From assembly GCA_026391655.1 (NCBI GenBank), contig JAPLDR010000108.1, forward strand, positions 12,058 through 56,342: DNA of 44,285 nt, read 5' to 3'. The notes beneath the pieces were generated by a model, which saw only the letters and a program-made list of their open reading frames with translations, made no database searches and had not been told where the DNA came from. Source of the DNA: Bacteroidia bacterium. Lineage in GTDB: Bacteria; Bacteroidota; Bacteroidia; Bacteroidales; Prolixibacteraceae. How positions within the stretch are numbered: position 1 is the stretch's first letter; every line of letters begins with the position of its first letter. Both the position numbers and the translations under genes were made by a program. This document shows positions 16,704-22,795 of the stretch, piece after piece.

Positions 16704-17366
16704 TTAATCCTTAATACATCGCACAGAAAACCCATCTTTCTTAGGCTTGTAGTTTCTGACTAAACTACTGTTATCTTTGTCCATGCAACGGAAGTAAGCA
16801 TAATCATCATTGCTCTGGGTTGAACTCCACCAGTTACCATAGTTCCCAATGTTGCTGAACATTATATAGTAGTCACGGTAACCACCTGGAAGGGCTGTAA
16901 AACCTTCACTGTTTGTTGCTCCGGTATTAGGGTTATTCCAATACTTCTTTCCTGTTCCTTTTAATTTACCGCCGGCAACATATTTACCACCTAAAAGGTC
17001 TGTAAGAGTTGTCCATTCTGCATCGGTGGATACATGCCAGCCGATAGGACAAAGTTTACCCGTGCTAACTACATGCCAATTATACAAAGCTCCATAAATA
17101 TTTTTATATGTTGCTTCATCATTTTCATACCAACAATAACCGGGTGTTGATAAATTTGACCATGTAGTGTTATCAGTAACCAATGGTATAGCTGCACCAT
17201 CGGTATATTTGGTTACTTTCAGGTTCCCGGCCATCCAAACTTGTGTGCCTATAGTAACGGTATTGTATAAATTGCCATCTATATCTTTCACTGTCTGTGC
17301 CTGTAGTCCGGTTAGACATAAGAAAAACAAAGTTAGGGTGAATAATTTATTGTTTATTGTTTTCAT
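16704..17366 (-). CDS. FISUMP copy 10, subfamily B
   Basis: This 220-residue secreted paralog is the close relative of the copy at 11613. It has the signal peptide FTLTLFFLCLTGLQAQ, TVKDIDGNLYNTVTIGTQVW, WMAGNLKVTKYTDGAAIPLV and GYCWYENDEATYKNIYGALY. Asn replaces Glu in the usual WMAEN-like block (WMAGN). The second half differs from copy 4 (DLLGGKYVAGGKLKGTGKKY, GFTALPGGYRDYYIM, GNWWSSTQSNDDYAYFRCMD) and ends GFSVRCIKD. So the two subfamily B genes share a 5' half and leader but carry different 3' halves. The start lies 23 bases after the stop of the upstream copy, with a perfect AGGAGGT between, suggesting cotranscription with independent strong initiation. Confidence 0.88.
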   Translation of the reverse strand: MKTINNKLFTLTLFFLCLTGLQAQTVKDIDGNLYNTVTIGTQVWMAGNLKVTKYTDGAAIPLVTDNTTWSNLSTPGYCWYENDEATYKNIYGALYNWHVVSTGKLCPIGWHVSTDAEWTTLTDLLGGKYVAGGKLKGTGKKYWNNPNTGATNSEGFTALPGGYRDYYIMFSNIGNYGNWWSSTQSNDDYAYFRCMDKDNSSLVRNYKPKKDGFSVRCIKD

Positions 17367-17371
17367 TTTTT

Positions 17372-17378
17372 ACCTCCT
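17372..17378 (-). promoter_or_regulatory. Strong Shine-Dalgarno site of FISUMP copy 10
   Basis: AGGAGGT on the minus strand, five bases before the ATG at 17366, is identical in sequence and spacing to the site of copy 4. It sits in the short gap after the stop codon of the upstream copy at 17390. Confidence 0.7.
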
Positions 17379-17389
17379 TTTTTTAAAAT

Positions 17390-18001
17390 CTATTTATCCT
17401 TAACACAACGTACAGATAACCCTATATCCATTTGAAAATCGCTGGTGAATACAGTGTTAATTTTTCCAAGCTTCAGATATTTGAATTGTTTAGCAGCGTA
17501 TGCAGCAGTTGAACTCCACCAATAACCTTCGATTCCAATAGCGTCAAATGAGACCTTGCCGTCTTCGTCTAAGTATAAAAATCCCCCTGGAAGAGCTGTA
17601 AAACCACTGCTATTTGTTGGGTTTTCATCTGGTTTTTTCCAGGTTGATTTCGCTTTTAGTTTGCCAGCTGCAACATTTTCACCGCCCAAATAATCAATTA
17701 GTGTTGCCCATTCTGCAAACTCCGGCAAATGCCAACCGGATGGACATGAATTCTTGGCAGTATACCAGTCGTATAAATATCCGTAAGTTGCCAAATTACT
17801 CTTATCTCTGTCGTAAGGGCAATAATAACCATCTTCTGCCTTGTAGGCAAGGTTTTCCGCCATCCATGTTTGTGTGCCAATTTTTACCGTTTTGTAGGTT
17901 TTACCATCTCTCTTATCTTTAAACGTACCGGTTTCCTGAGCTGCCAAACTCATTGCAATTATTAAAACTGCAATTGTCATTAATACAGATTGGTTTTTCA
18001 T
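17390..18001 (-). CDS. FISUMP copy 11
   Basis: This 203-residue secreted paralog has signal peptide MKNQSVLMTIAVLIIAMSLA and then FKDKRDGKTYKTVKIGTQTW. FKDKRDGK instead of FTD(P/K)RDGK places it in a group with the copies at 18090, 20293 and 20984. The variable part reads YKAEDGYYCPYDRDKSNLAT, NSCPSGWHLPEFAEWATLID, GFTALPGGFLYLDEDGKVSF, GYWWSSTAAYAAKQFKYLK and ends IGLSVRCVKDK. The segment between ALPGG and WWSST is longer and more acidic than in sisters. It heads a probable two-gene transcript with the subfamily B copy at 16704. The function is unknown. Confidence 0.87.
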   Translation of the reverse strand: MKNQSVLMTIAVLIIAMSLAAQETGTFKDKRDGKTYKTVKIGTQTWMAENLAYKAEDGYYCPYDRDKSNLATYGYLYDWYTAKNSCPSGWHLPEFAEWATLIDYLGGENVAAGKLKAKSTWKKPDENPTNSSGFTALPGGFLYLDEDGKVSFDAIGIEGYWWSSTAAYAAKQFKYLKLGKINTVFTSDFQMDIGLSVRCVKDK

Positions 18002-18089
18002 ATTGCTTAATTAAAAGATTAATTCAAAATTAGTTTTACTGAATATGGCTACTACTTAATAGCGTTCTTTGGAATTTGAAAACAGTAAA

Positions 18090-18719
18090 TCAATCTTTTA
18101 AACACCTGACAGAATAGCCCATTGCTTTACCACCTGTGAACCCAGCCCTTTTGGAGAAGGAGCCATCACGGTAGTCCAGTGACCAGTGATAGGCACTCAT
18201 CGAAAGAAAGGCTTCGGTAGAACTCCACCAACCGCCGATACTACCAATATCATAGAATGAATATTTATCATTTTTGAAGCTGCACCAGCCACCAGGAAGG
18301 CCCGTAAACCCGCTTTCATTGGATGCTATATGCTTAGGGCTATTAGGGCTCTGCCAATGTTTATTACCTGTTTCCTTAAGTTTACCTCCGGCAATAGTAT
18401 CGCCTCCTAAATAGTTACTTAATGTCGACCATTCAGCATCGCCTGGTAAATGCCATCCTTTAGGACATGATTTTTTTGCTGCTTCCCAGTCGTATAAGTA
18501 TCCGTAGGTTGCTACATTGCCCTCATTGTTGCTGTAGGCCCAGCAGCCACTTTCTGCCTTGTAAGCAAGATTTTCAGCCATCCATGTTTGCGTACCGATT
18601 TTTACCGTCTTGTATTTTTTGCCATCTCTCTTATCTTTAAACGTACCGGTTTCCTGAGCTGCCAAACTCATTGCAATAATCAAAATTGCAATTGTCATTA
18701 ATAAAGATTTGTTTTTCAT
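18090..18719 (-). CDS. FISUMP copy 12
   Basis: This 209-residue secreted paralog has the shared signal peptide and FKDKRDGKKYKTVKIGTQTW. It has GCWAYSNNEGNVATYGYLYD, KSCPKGWHLPGDAEWSTLSN, then an insertion SPKHIASNESGFTGLPGGW in which three to four extra residues precede the ALPGG-type motif, then GGWWSSTEAFLSMSAYHWSL and a longer final loop (KRAGFTGGKAMGYSVRCLKD). Its leader DNA (18720-18800) is almost identical to the leaders of copies 5 and 6, while the coding centre is not, another sign of mosaic evolution. The start ATG at 18719 is preceded only by A/T-rich sequence. The role is unknown. Confidence 0.87.
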   Translation of the reverse strand: MKNKSLLMTIAILIIAMSLAAQETGTFKDKRDGKKYKTVKIGTQTWMAENLAYKAESGCWAYSNNEGNVATYGYLYDWEAAKKSCPKGWHLPGDAEWSTLSNYLGGDTIAGGKLKETGNKHWQSPNSPKHIASNESGFTGLPGGWCSFKNDKYSFYDIGSIGGWWSSTEAFLSMSAYHWSLDYRDGSFSKRAGFTGGKAMGYSVRCLKD

Positions 18720-18801
18720 AATGCTTAATCTAAAGATTAATAAAACTTGTTTTCAAATGAACCAAATGCATGTATGCGTTTCGTTGGGAATATCCAAATT
18801 G

Positions 18802-19390
18802 TCAATTATTCTTAACACAGCGCACAGAAAACCCATCGGCCTCACTGCTGTAGTATCTGTCCACATTGCTGTCACTGTCCACGCTCCTGTACCAGGCAGT
18901 GCTCGTATCGTACTCGGTAGAACTCCACCAGTAGCCATCGTCCCCAACGTCGCGGAATAGTCCTTTGGGGCTACGGTAACCACCCGGAAGGGCTGTAAAA
19001 CCTGTTTCATTTGTCGCTCCTGTATTAGGGCTTGTCCAAGTTGAAGTTGATTTTAACTTTCCGCCTGCAACATCTTCACCGCCTAAGTAAGTTGTGAGGG
19101 TTGACCATTCGGCATCAGTGGGCAGATGCCAACCTGAAGGACATACAGTTTTTGCTGTTTCCCAATTGTATAGATACCCGTATTTTGCTACATTAATTAC
19201 ATCATCTTTGTATGCCCAACATCCAGTACTTGCTTTGTAGGCAAGGTTTTCGGCCATCCATGTTTGCGTACCGATTTTTACCGTTTTGTATTTTTTGCTA
19301 TCTCTCTTATCTTTAAACGGTTTCCTGAGCTGCCAAACTCATTACAATAATCAAAATTGCAATTGTCATTAATAAAGATTTGTTTTTCAT
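18802..19390 (-). pseudogene. FISUMP copy 13, frameshifted by a 5-bp deletion
   Basis: From the normal ATG at 19390 the frame reads the shared signal peptide (with Val in IIVMSLAAQ) and stops after about 25 codons at ETV-stop. Comparison with sister copies (AAACGTACCGGTTTCC on the plus strand) shows only AAACGGTTTCC here, a five-base deletion near 19319. Downstream the domain is perfect in another frame from WMAENLAYKASTGCWAYKDD through CPSGWHLPTDAEWSTLTTYL, GFTALPGGYRSPKG, GYWWSSTEYDTSTAWYR and GFSVRCVKNN (to 18802). The clean remainder shows the lesion is recent, or that the gene can be switched. Alternatively the gap is a sequencing or assembly error. As written, no secreted protein would be made. 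Confidence 0.82.
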
Positions 19391-19489
19391 ATTACGGAGT
19401 TTCTTAATTAATTATATTTGTTCTGATTTATAAATACAAAAACAATATCTTGTTTGTGTTTCGTTGGGAATTCTATTCAAAAAGACAAT

Positions 19490-20074
19490 TTAATCTTTCA
19501 AACACCGGACACTATAGCCGAAAAGCTTTTTGTAGAAGTATCTTCCCACAGATGCTTTATCGTAGGACAAGTAACGGGCCCAAGTGGATACTACATCTCC
19601 TACCGAATTGAACTCCGAAGCCGACCACCAGTAACCGAGATACCCAATGTCGTAAAACGACTCACTGTTATAACGTTGACCACCAGGCAATGCCATAAAG
19701 TTGCTGCTGTTGTCAGCGCCAGTATTAGGACTTTTCCAGCCTTTAGTTGATTTTAATTTTCCTCCTGCAAGCAATATACCACCTAAAAAATCTGTTAGTG
19801 TTGTCCATTCAGCATCGCTTGGTAAATGCCAGCTTGATGGACATACATTTTTTGCTGTTTCCCAGTTGTACAGGTAACCGTAGGTTGTTACATTGTTTTG
19901 ATCGTCCTTGTATGCCCAACATCCAGTACTTGCTTTGTAGGCAAGGTTTTCCGCCATCCATGTTTGCGTGCCAATTTTTACCGTTTTGTAGGTTTTACCA
20001 TCTCTCGGGTCAGTAAAAGTACCAGTTTCCTGTGCTAACGAACTCATTGCAATAATCAAAATTGCAATTGTCAT
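19490..20074 (-). CDS. FISUMP copy 14, original start codon deleted
   Basis: The domain is complete: FTDPRDGKTYKTVKIGTQTW, GCWAYKDDQNNVTTYGYLYN, CPSSWHLPSDAEWTTLTDFL (Ser for Gly in SGWHLP), NFMALPGGQRYNSESFYDIG, GYWWSASEFNSVG and GYSVRCLKD. The common MKNKSLL start is gone: the leader word AATCTTTA runs straight into TTAATGACA. The same word occurs twice 29 bases apart in sister copies (leader and codons 5-7), so a deletion between these short repeats explains the loss. The first usable ATG is 20074, giving a 194-residue protein whose signal peptide lacks the basic N-terminus. An imperfect palindrome lies just upstream (20117-20244). Expression and export are doubtful. Confidence 0.78.
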   Translation of the reverse strand: MTIAILIIAMSSLAQETGTFTDPRDGKTYKTVKIGTQTWMAENLAYKASTGCWAYKDDQNNVTTYGYLYNWETAKNVCPSSWHLPSDAEWTTLTDFLGGILLAGGKLKSTKGWKSPNTGADNSSNFMALPGGQRYNSESFYDIGYLGYWWSASEFNSVGDVVSTWARYLSYDKASVGRYFYKKLFGYSVRCLKD

Positions 20075-20116
20075 TAATAAAGATTAATAAATATTTGTCG
20101 AGTTTTTACCAATGAA

Positions 20117-20244
20117 CGCTAACGATTTGGCGCTTGCTTTTCGGTGGCGATGTTAACCCACTGCATTTTCCACAAAACGCTTCCGATTAAAATTATTACT
20201 TTCCTGTCTTACGAGCCACAGTCGCGCCACTGAAAGCTAACGCC
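20117..20244. repeat. Imperfect palindrome (intergenic repeat family), copy at 20.1 kb
   Basis: Arms GCTTTTCGGTGGCGA (20136-20150) and TCGCGCCACTGAAAGC (20222-20237) pair imperfectly, and both outer ends carry GCTAACG (20118-20124 and 20236-20242). The left half is about 75 percent alike to 22192-22252. It separates FISUMP copies 14 and 15. It resembles the elements at 41.7, 43.3 and 44.1 kb in size and style. Confidence 0.6.
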
Positions 20245-20292
20245 TGTTACCGTTTCGTTGGAATCTTGAATTCAGTTTATTCGCCAAATAGT

Positions 20293-20895
20293 TTATTTAT
20301 CCCTAACGCAATGAACTGACAACCCTTCCTCCTTACCAATTTCTTCCCCATCTATACTATTAATACTGTAGTGAAGGAAGCGGTCAAATGCATCGGAATC
20401 TCCGTATTCTCCAGAACTCCACCAGTATCCGCCTTTTTCAAAAGATACGAATTCCCCGTTAATATTGCGGTGACCACCAGGTAAGCCTGCAAACCCACTT
20501 TCATTGGTTGCACCAGTATTAGGCCTTTTCCAAGAAGTGTTGCCTGTTTCTTTTAGTTTACCTCCTGCTATGCTGTCACCTCCTAAATAGTCTGTTAATG
20601 TTGTCCAATCTTCATCTGTCGGTAAATGCCATCCTGAAGGACATTCTTTATTTGCTGTTTTCCAATTGTATAAATAGCCATATTTTTTTGCATTGCTCTC
20701 GTTGTTATCATAGGCCCAGCAGCCACTTTCTGCCTTGTAGGCAAGGTTTTCAGCCATCCATGTTTGCGTACCGATTTTTACCGTTTTGTATTTTTTGCCA
20801 TCTCTCTTATCTTTAAAAGTACCGGTTTCCTGAGCTGCCAAACTCATTGCAACAATCAAAATTGCAACTGTCATTAATAAATATTTGAATTTCAT
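20293..20895 (-). CDS. FISUMP copy 15
   Basis: This 200-residue secreted paralog has signal peptide MKFKYLLMTVAILIVAMSLA and then FKDKRDGKKYKTVKIGTQTW, with GCWAYDNNESNAKKYGYLYN, KECPSGWHLPTDEDWTTLTD and GDSIAGGKLKETGNTSWKRP. GFAGLPGGHRNINGEF and GYWWSSGEYGDSDAFDRFLH follow, and the end is GLSVHCVRDK, where the nearly invariant SVRC is SVHC. The region between WWSS and the end is acidic (SIDGEEIGKEEG). The leader has the AATCTTTA word and a degenerate GTTTCGTTGG box further upstream. It is a complete gene. The function is not known beyond membership of the exported FISUMP family. Confidence 0.87.
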   Translation of the reverse strand: MKFKYLLMTVAILIVAMSLAAQETGTFKDKRDGKKYKTVKIGTQTWMAENLAYKAESGCWAYDNNESNAKKYGYLYNWKTANKECPSGWHLPTDEDWTTLTDYLGGDSIAGGKLKETGNTSWKRPNTGATNESGFAGLPGGHRNINGEFVSFEKGGYWWSSGEYGDSDAFDRFLHYSINSIDGEEIGKEEGLSVHCVRDK

Positions 20896-20983
20896 AACAC
20901 ATAATTTAAAGATTAATAATATTTGTTTTTGCCAATTAGGCTGACATCTATTAGAATTTCATTTGGAATTTTACTCAAATAAT

Positions 20984-21601
20984 CTATTTATCTTTAATAC
21001 AACGCACAGAATATCCCTGAAATAACAACAACGTATTGAGATCATGCCTGGATCTGTATAAACCGCTGTAATTATAGAATATGTGCTGGAACCAGGCACT
21101 GTTTATATCATACTCGGTAGAACTCCACCAGCCACCGAAGTTCCCGATGTTGGTGAGTGCTTTCTTGTCGTGATAGGTGCCACCCGGAAGAGCCGTAAAA
21201 CCGCTACTATTAGTTGCTTCGGTATTAGGATTATTCCAATGCGCTGTGCCAGTTTCCTTCATTTTTCCTCCAGCAATTTTTTCACCTCCTAAATAGTCGC
21301 ACAATGTTGACCATTCTTCATTTGTCGGTAAATGCCATCCTTCAGGACATGCTATTTTTGCTGTTTTCCAATCGTATAAGTATCCATAGGTTGCCACATT
21401 GTCCTCATTGTCGCTGTATGCCCAGCAGCCACTTTCTGCCTTGTAGGCAAGGTTTTCAGCCATCCATGTTTGCGTACCGATTTTTACCGTTTTGTATTTT
21501 TTGCCATCTCTATTATCTTTAAAAGTACCGGTTTCCTGAGCTGCCAAACTCATTGCAACAATCAAAATTGCAACTGTCATTAATAAAGATTTGTTAATCA
21601 T
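20984..21601 (-). CDS. FISUMP copy 16
   Basis: This 205-residue secreted paralog starts at the ATG at 21601; a TTG three codons upstream is less likely. The signal peptide is MINKSLLMTVAILIVAMSLA, followed by FKDNRDGKKYKTVKIGTQTW, GCWAYSDNEDNVATYGYLYD, IACPEGWHLPTNEEWSTLCD (an extra Cys), GFTALPGGTYHDKKA, GGWWSSTEYDINSAWFQHIF and an extended tail RHDLNTLLLFQGYSVRCIKDK. It is the last intact copy at the upstream end of the array. The membrane protein gene at 21612 stops 10 bases before its start, so the two are probably one transcript, with the membrane protein translated first. Confidence 0.87.
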   Translation of the reverse strand: MINKSLLMTVAILIVAMSLAAQETGTFKDNRDGKKYKTVKIGTQTWMAENLAYKAESGCWAYSDNEDNVATYGYLYDWKTAKIACPEGWHLPTNEEWSTLCDYLGGEKIAGGKMKETGTAHWNNPNTEATNSSGFTALPGGTYHDKKALTNIGNFGGWWSSTEYDINSAWFQHIFYNYSGLYRSRHDLNTLLLFQGYSVRCIKDK

Positions 21602-21611
21602 TTTTCTCAAT

Positions 21612-22172
21612 TTATAAGGTTAATAAATAGCTATTCTTTTCTATCGTTTCTTTAAGCAAATTCGTCAGGTAAACAGCTTCTTCATCGTCGACTGAAAGTC
21701 CAAATGAGTAGGTTTTTAAACCATAGTCAAATTTGATTTTACCAGATCCAAGTCCCCAAAATGCCCATCTGCTTCCACCGGACTTCTGATCATCGATTTT
21801 TTCAAAGCGAAAATTTTTAGTCTTAGCAAGTGCCATACTCTTTTTGAGTCCAATTCCAAAGATTGATTTCTCAAACTTCATTGTATTCGAGTCTATTTTT
21901 AAAATCTCTTTCCCGAAATATCCCCATAACAGGAAGAACATTAATCCAAGTCCGCAGGAAGCCCAACCGATTATCCAGGAGGTCATGAGATCATCAATTA
22001 TTACATTTCCACTGCTCTCAAAACTAAAGGTTGAAATGGCACTTTTAAATCCAAAATACCAACCAACAAGCCATACAGTCCCAAAGAGTAAAATGGCCCA
22101 ATCTTTCTTTGAAGGAATCGATATTGTTAATCGTCCCAATGAGTTGTCAATTTTCGCTTTTCCGTTATTCAT
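21612..22172 (-). CDS. Two-helix membrane protein of unknown function, upstream of the FISUMP array
   Basis: The 186-residue protein has a short polar N-terminus, two hydrophobic helices (about 26-46 and 64-86, Trp/Phe/Gly-rich) and a C-terminal cytoplasmic-type domain of about 100 residues. The C-terminal part (MKFEKSIFGIGLKKSMALAK, KNFRFEKIDD, RWAFWGLGSGKIKFDYGLKT, FGLSVDDEEAVYLTNLLKE) resembles the PH-like domains that follow two membrane helices in many small bacterial membrane proteins. I do not recognise a named family. It is in the same direction as the array and 10 bases before FISUMP copy 16. Its only visible link to the paralogs is position. Confidence 0.75.
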   Translation of the reverse strand: MNNGKAKIDNSLGRLTISIPSKKDWAILLFGTVWLVGWYFGFKSAISTFSFESSGNVIIDDLMTSWIIGWASCGLGLMFFLLWGYFGKEILKIDSNTMKFEKSIFGIGLKKSMALAKTKNFRFEKIDDQKSGGSRWAFWGLGSGKIKFDYGLKTYSFGLSVDDEEAVYLTNLLKETIEKNSYLLTL

Positions 22173-22191
22173 TGTCGTTTTCTAATTATGA

Positions 22192-22252
22192 CTAACGTTC
22201 ACGGGCTTGATTTTCAGTGGCAATGCTAATCCGTTGCATTTTCCACGAAGCC
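22192..22252. repeat. Half-copy of intergenic repeat
   Basis: This 61-base block starts CTAACG and contains TTGCATTTTCCACGAAGCC. It aligns with about 75 percent identity to 20119-20180 (CTGCATTTTCCACAAAACGC at its end). The partner arm of the palindrome is not seen here because a FISUMP relic begins at 22263. Confidence 0.55.
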
Positions 22253-22262
22253 AAATAGCCAA

Positions 22263-22608
22263 TTAATTCTTAACACAACGCACAGATAAACTATAGGCCT
22301 TTACGCAGATGAGTTTGGGCACCTACCAGCCGGGGGGACATATAAACAGTGAATCTACAACGGTATACCAGTTGTATAATGCACCATAAAAGCCTGGGAT
22401 TGTAACTGAATCATTTTCATACCAAAATCTTGCACCTGTTGTCTGATTGTAACATCTCAGTAATCGAAACAGGTTACATTTATTTGCTTATTCGAAGAGT
22501 AAACACGACCAGCTATGTTTATTCCATTATTCCAGCCTTGAACGTATCATAAGGAAGACATGAAAGAGTTGACATACAGCAGATTAATGTTTGGTTCGTG
22601 TTTTTCAT
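22263..22608 (-). pseudogene. FISUMP copy 17, degraded relic
   Basis: Three fragments of a FISUMP gene can be read on the minus strand in different frames. There is an ATG at 22608 followed by MKNTNQTLICCMSTLSCLP; a middle piece with FWYENDSVTIPGFYGALYNW, like subfamily B; and CPPGW leading, after an internal loss, into the closing SLSVRCVKN and TAA at 22263-22265. Stops and shifts separate them, and the ALPGG and WWSST blocks are gone, leaving about 115 codons of a domain that normally needs about 200. It marks the upstream edge of the array and shows that the cluster also loses members. Confidence 0.65.
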
Positions 22609-22795
22609 CTGATTTAGGCTTTTTGATCTCGCTTTAATGTTTATGTTTATGTTTACAATAGCAAATATAAGAATAAAAGTAATAACAACAAACTACTTTC
22701 AATGTAAAAGGTCTGTAAAAAAAATTCTAAATTTGGATGGTTGTTAGGGTCTGAGAATTTGAGTCTTTTATTTAAATTTTTAAATCTGTCATTTT
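22609..22795 (+). promoter_or_regulatory. Upstream region of the GH29 gene with candidate -7 box
   Basis: This AT-rich leader contains TAAATTTG at 22728-22735, an exact TAnnTTTG match about 60 bases before the start codon. No convincing -33 element was found. No gene or repeat is seen otherwise. Confidence 0.4.

Noticed and set aside
9560-22608. Diversity-generating retroelement (DGR) acting on the FISUMP genes
   Set aside because: FISUMP and C-type-lectin-like domains can be DGR targets, but no reverse transcriptase, Avd-like gene or template repeat is in the window, and differences between the closest copies (1 and 4) are not limited to adenine positions.
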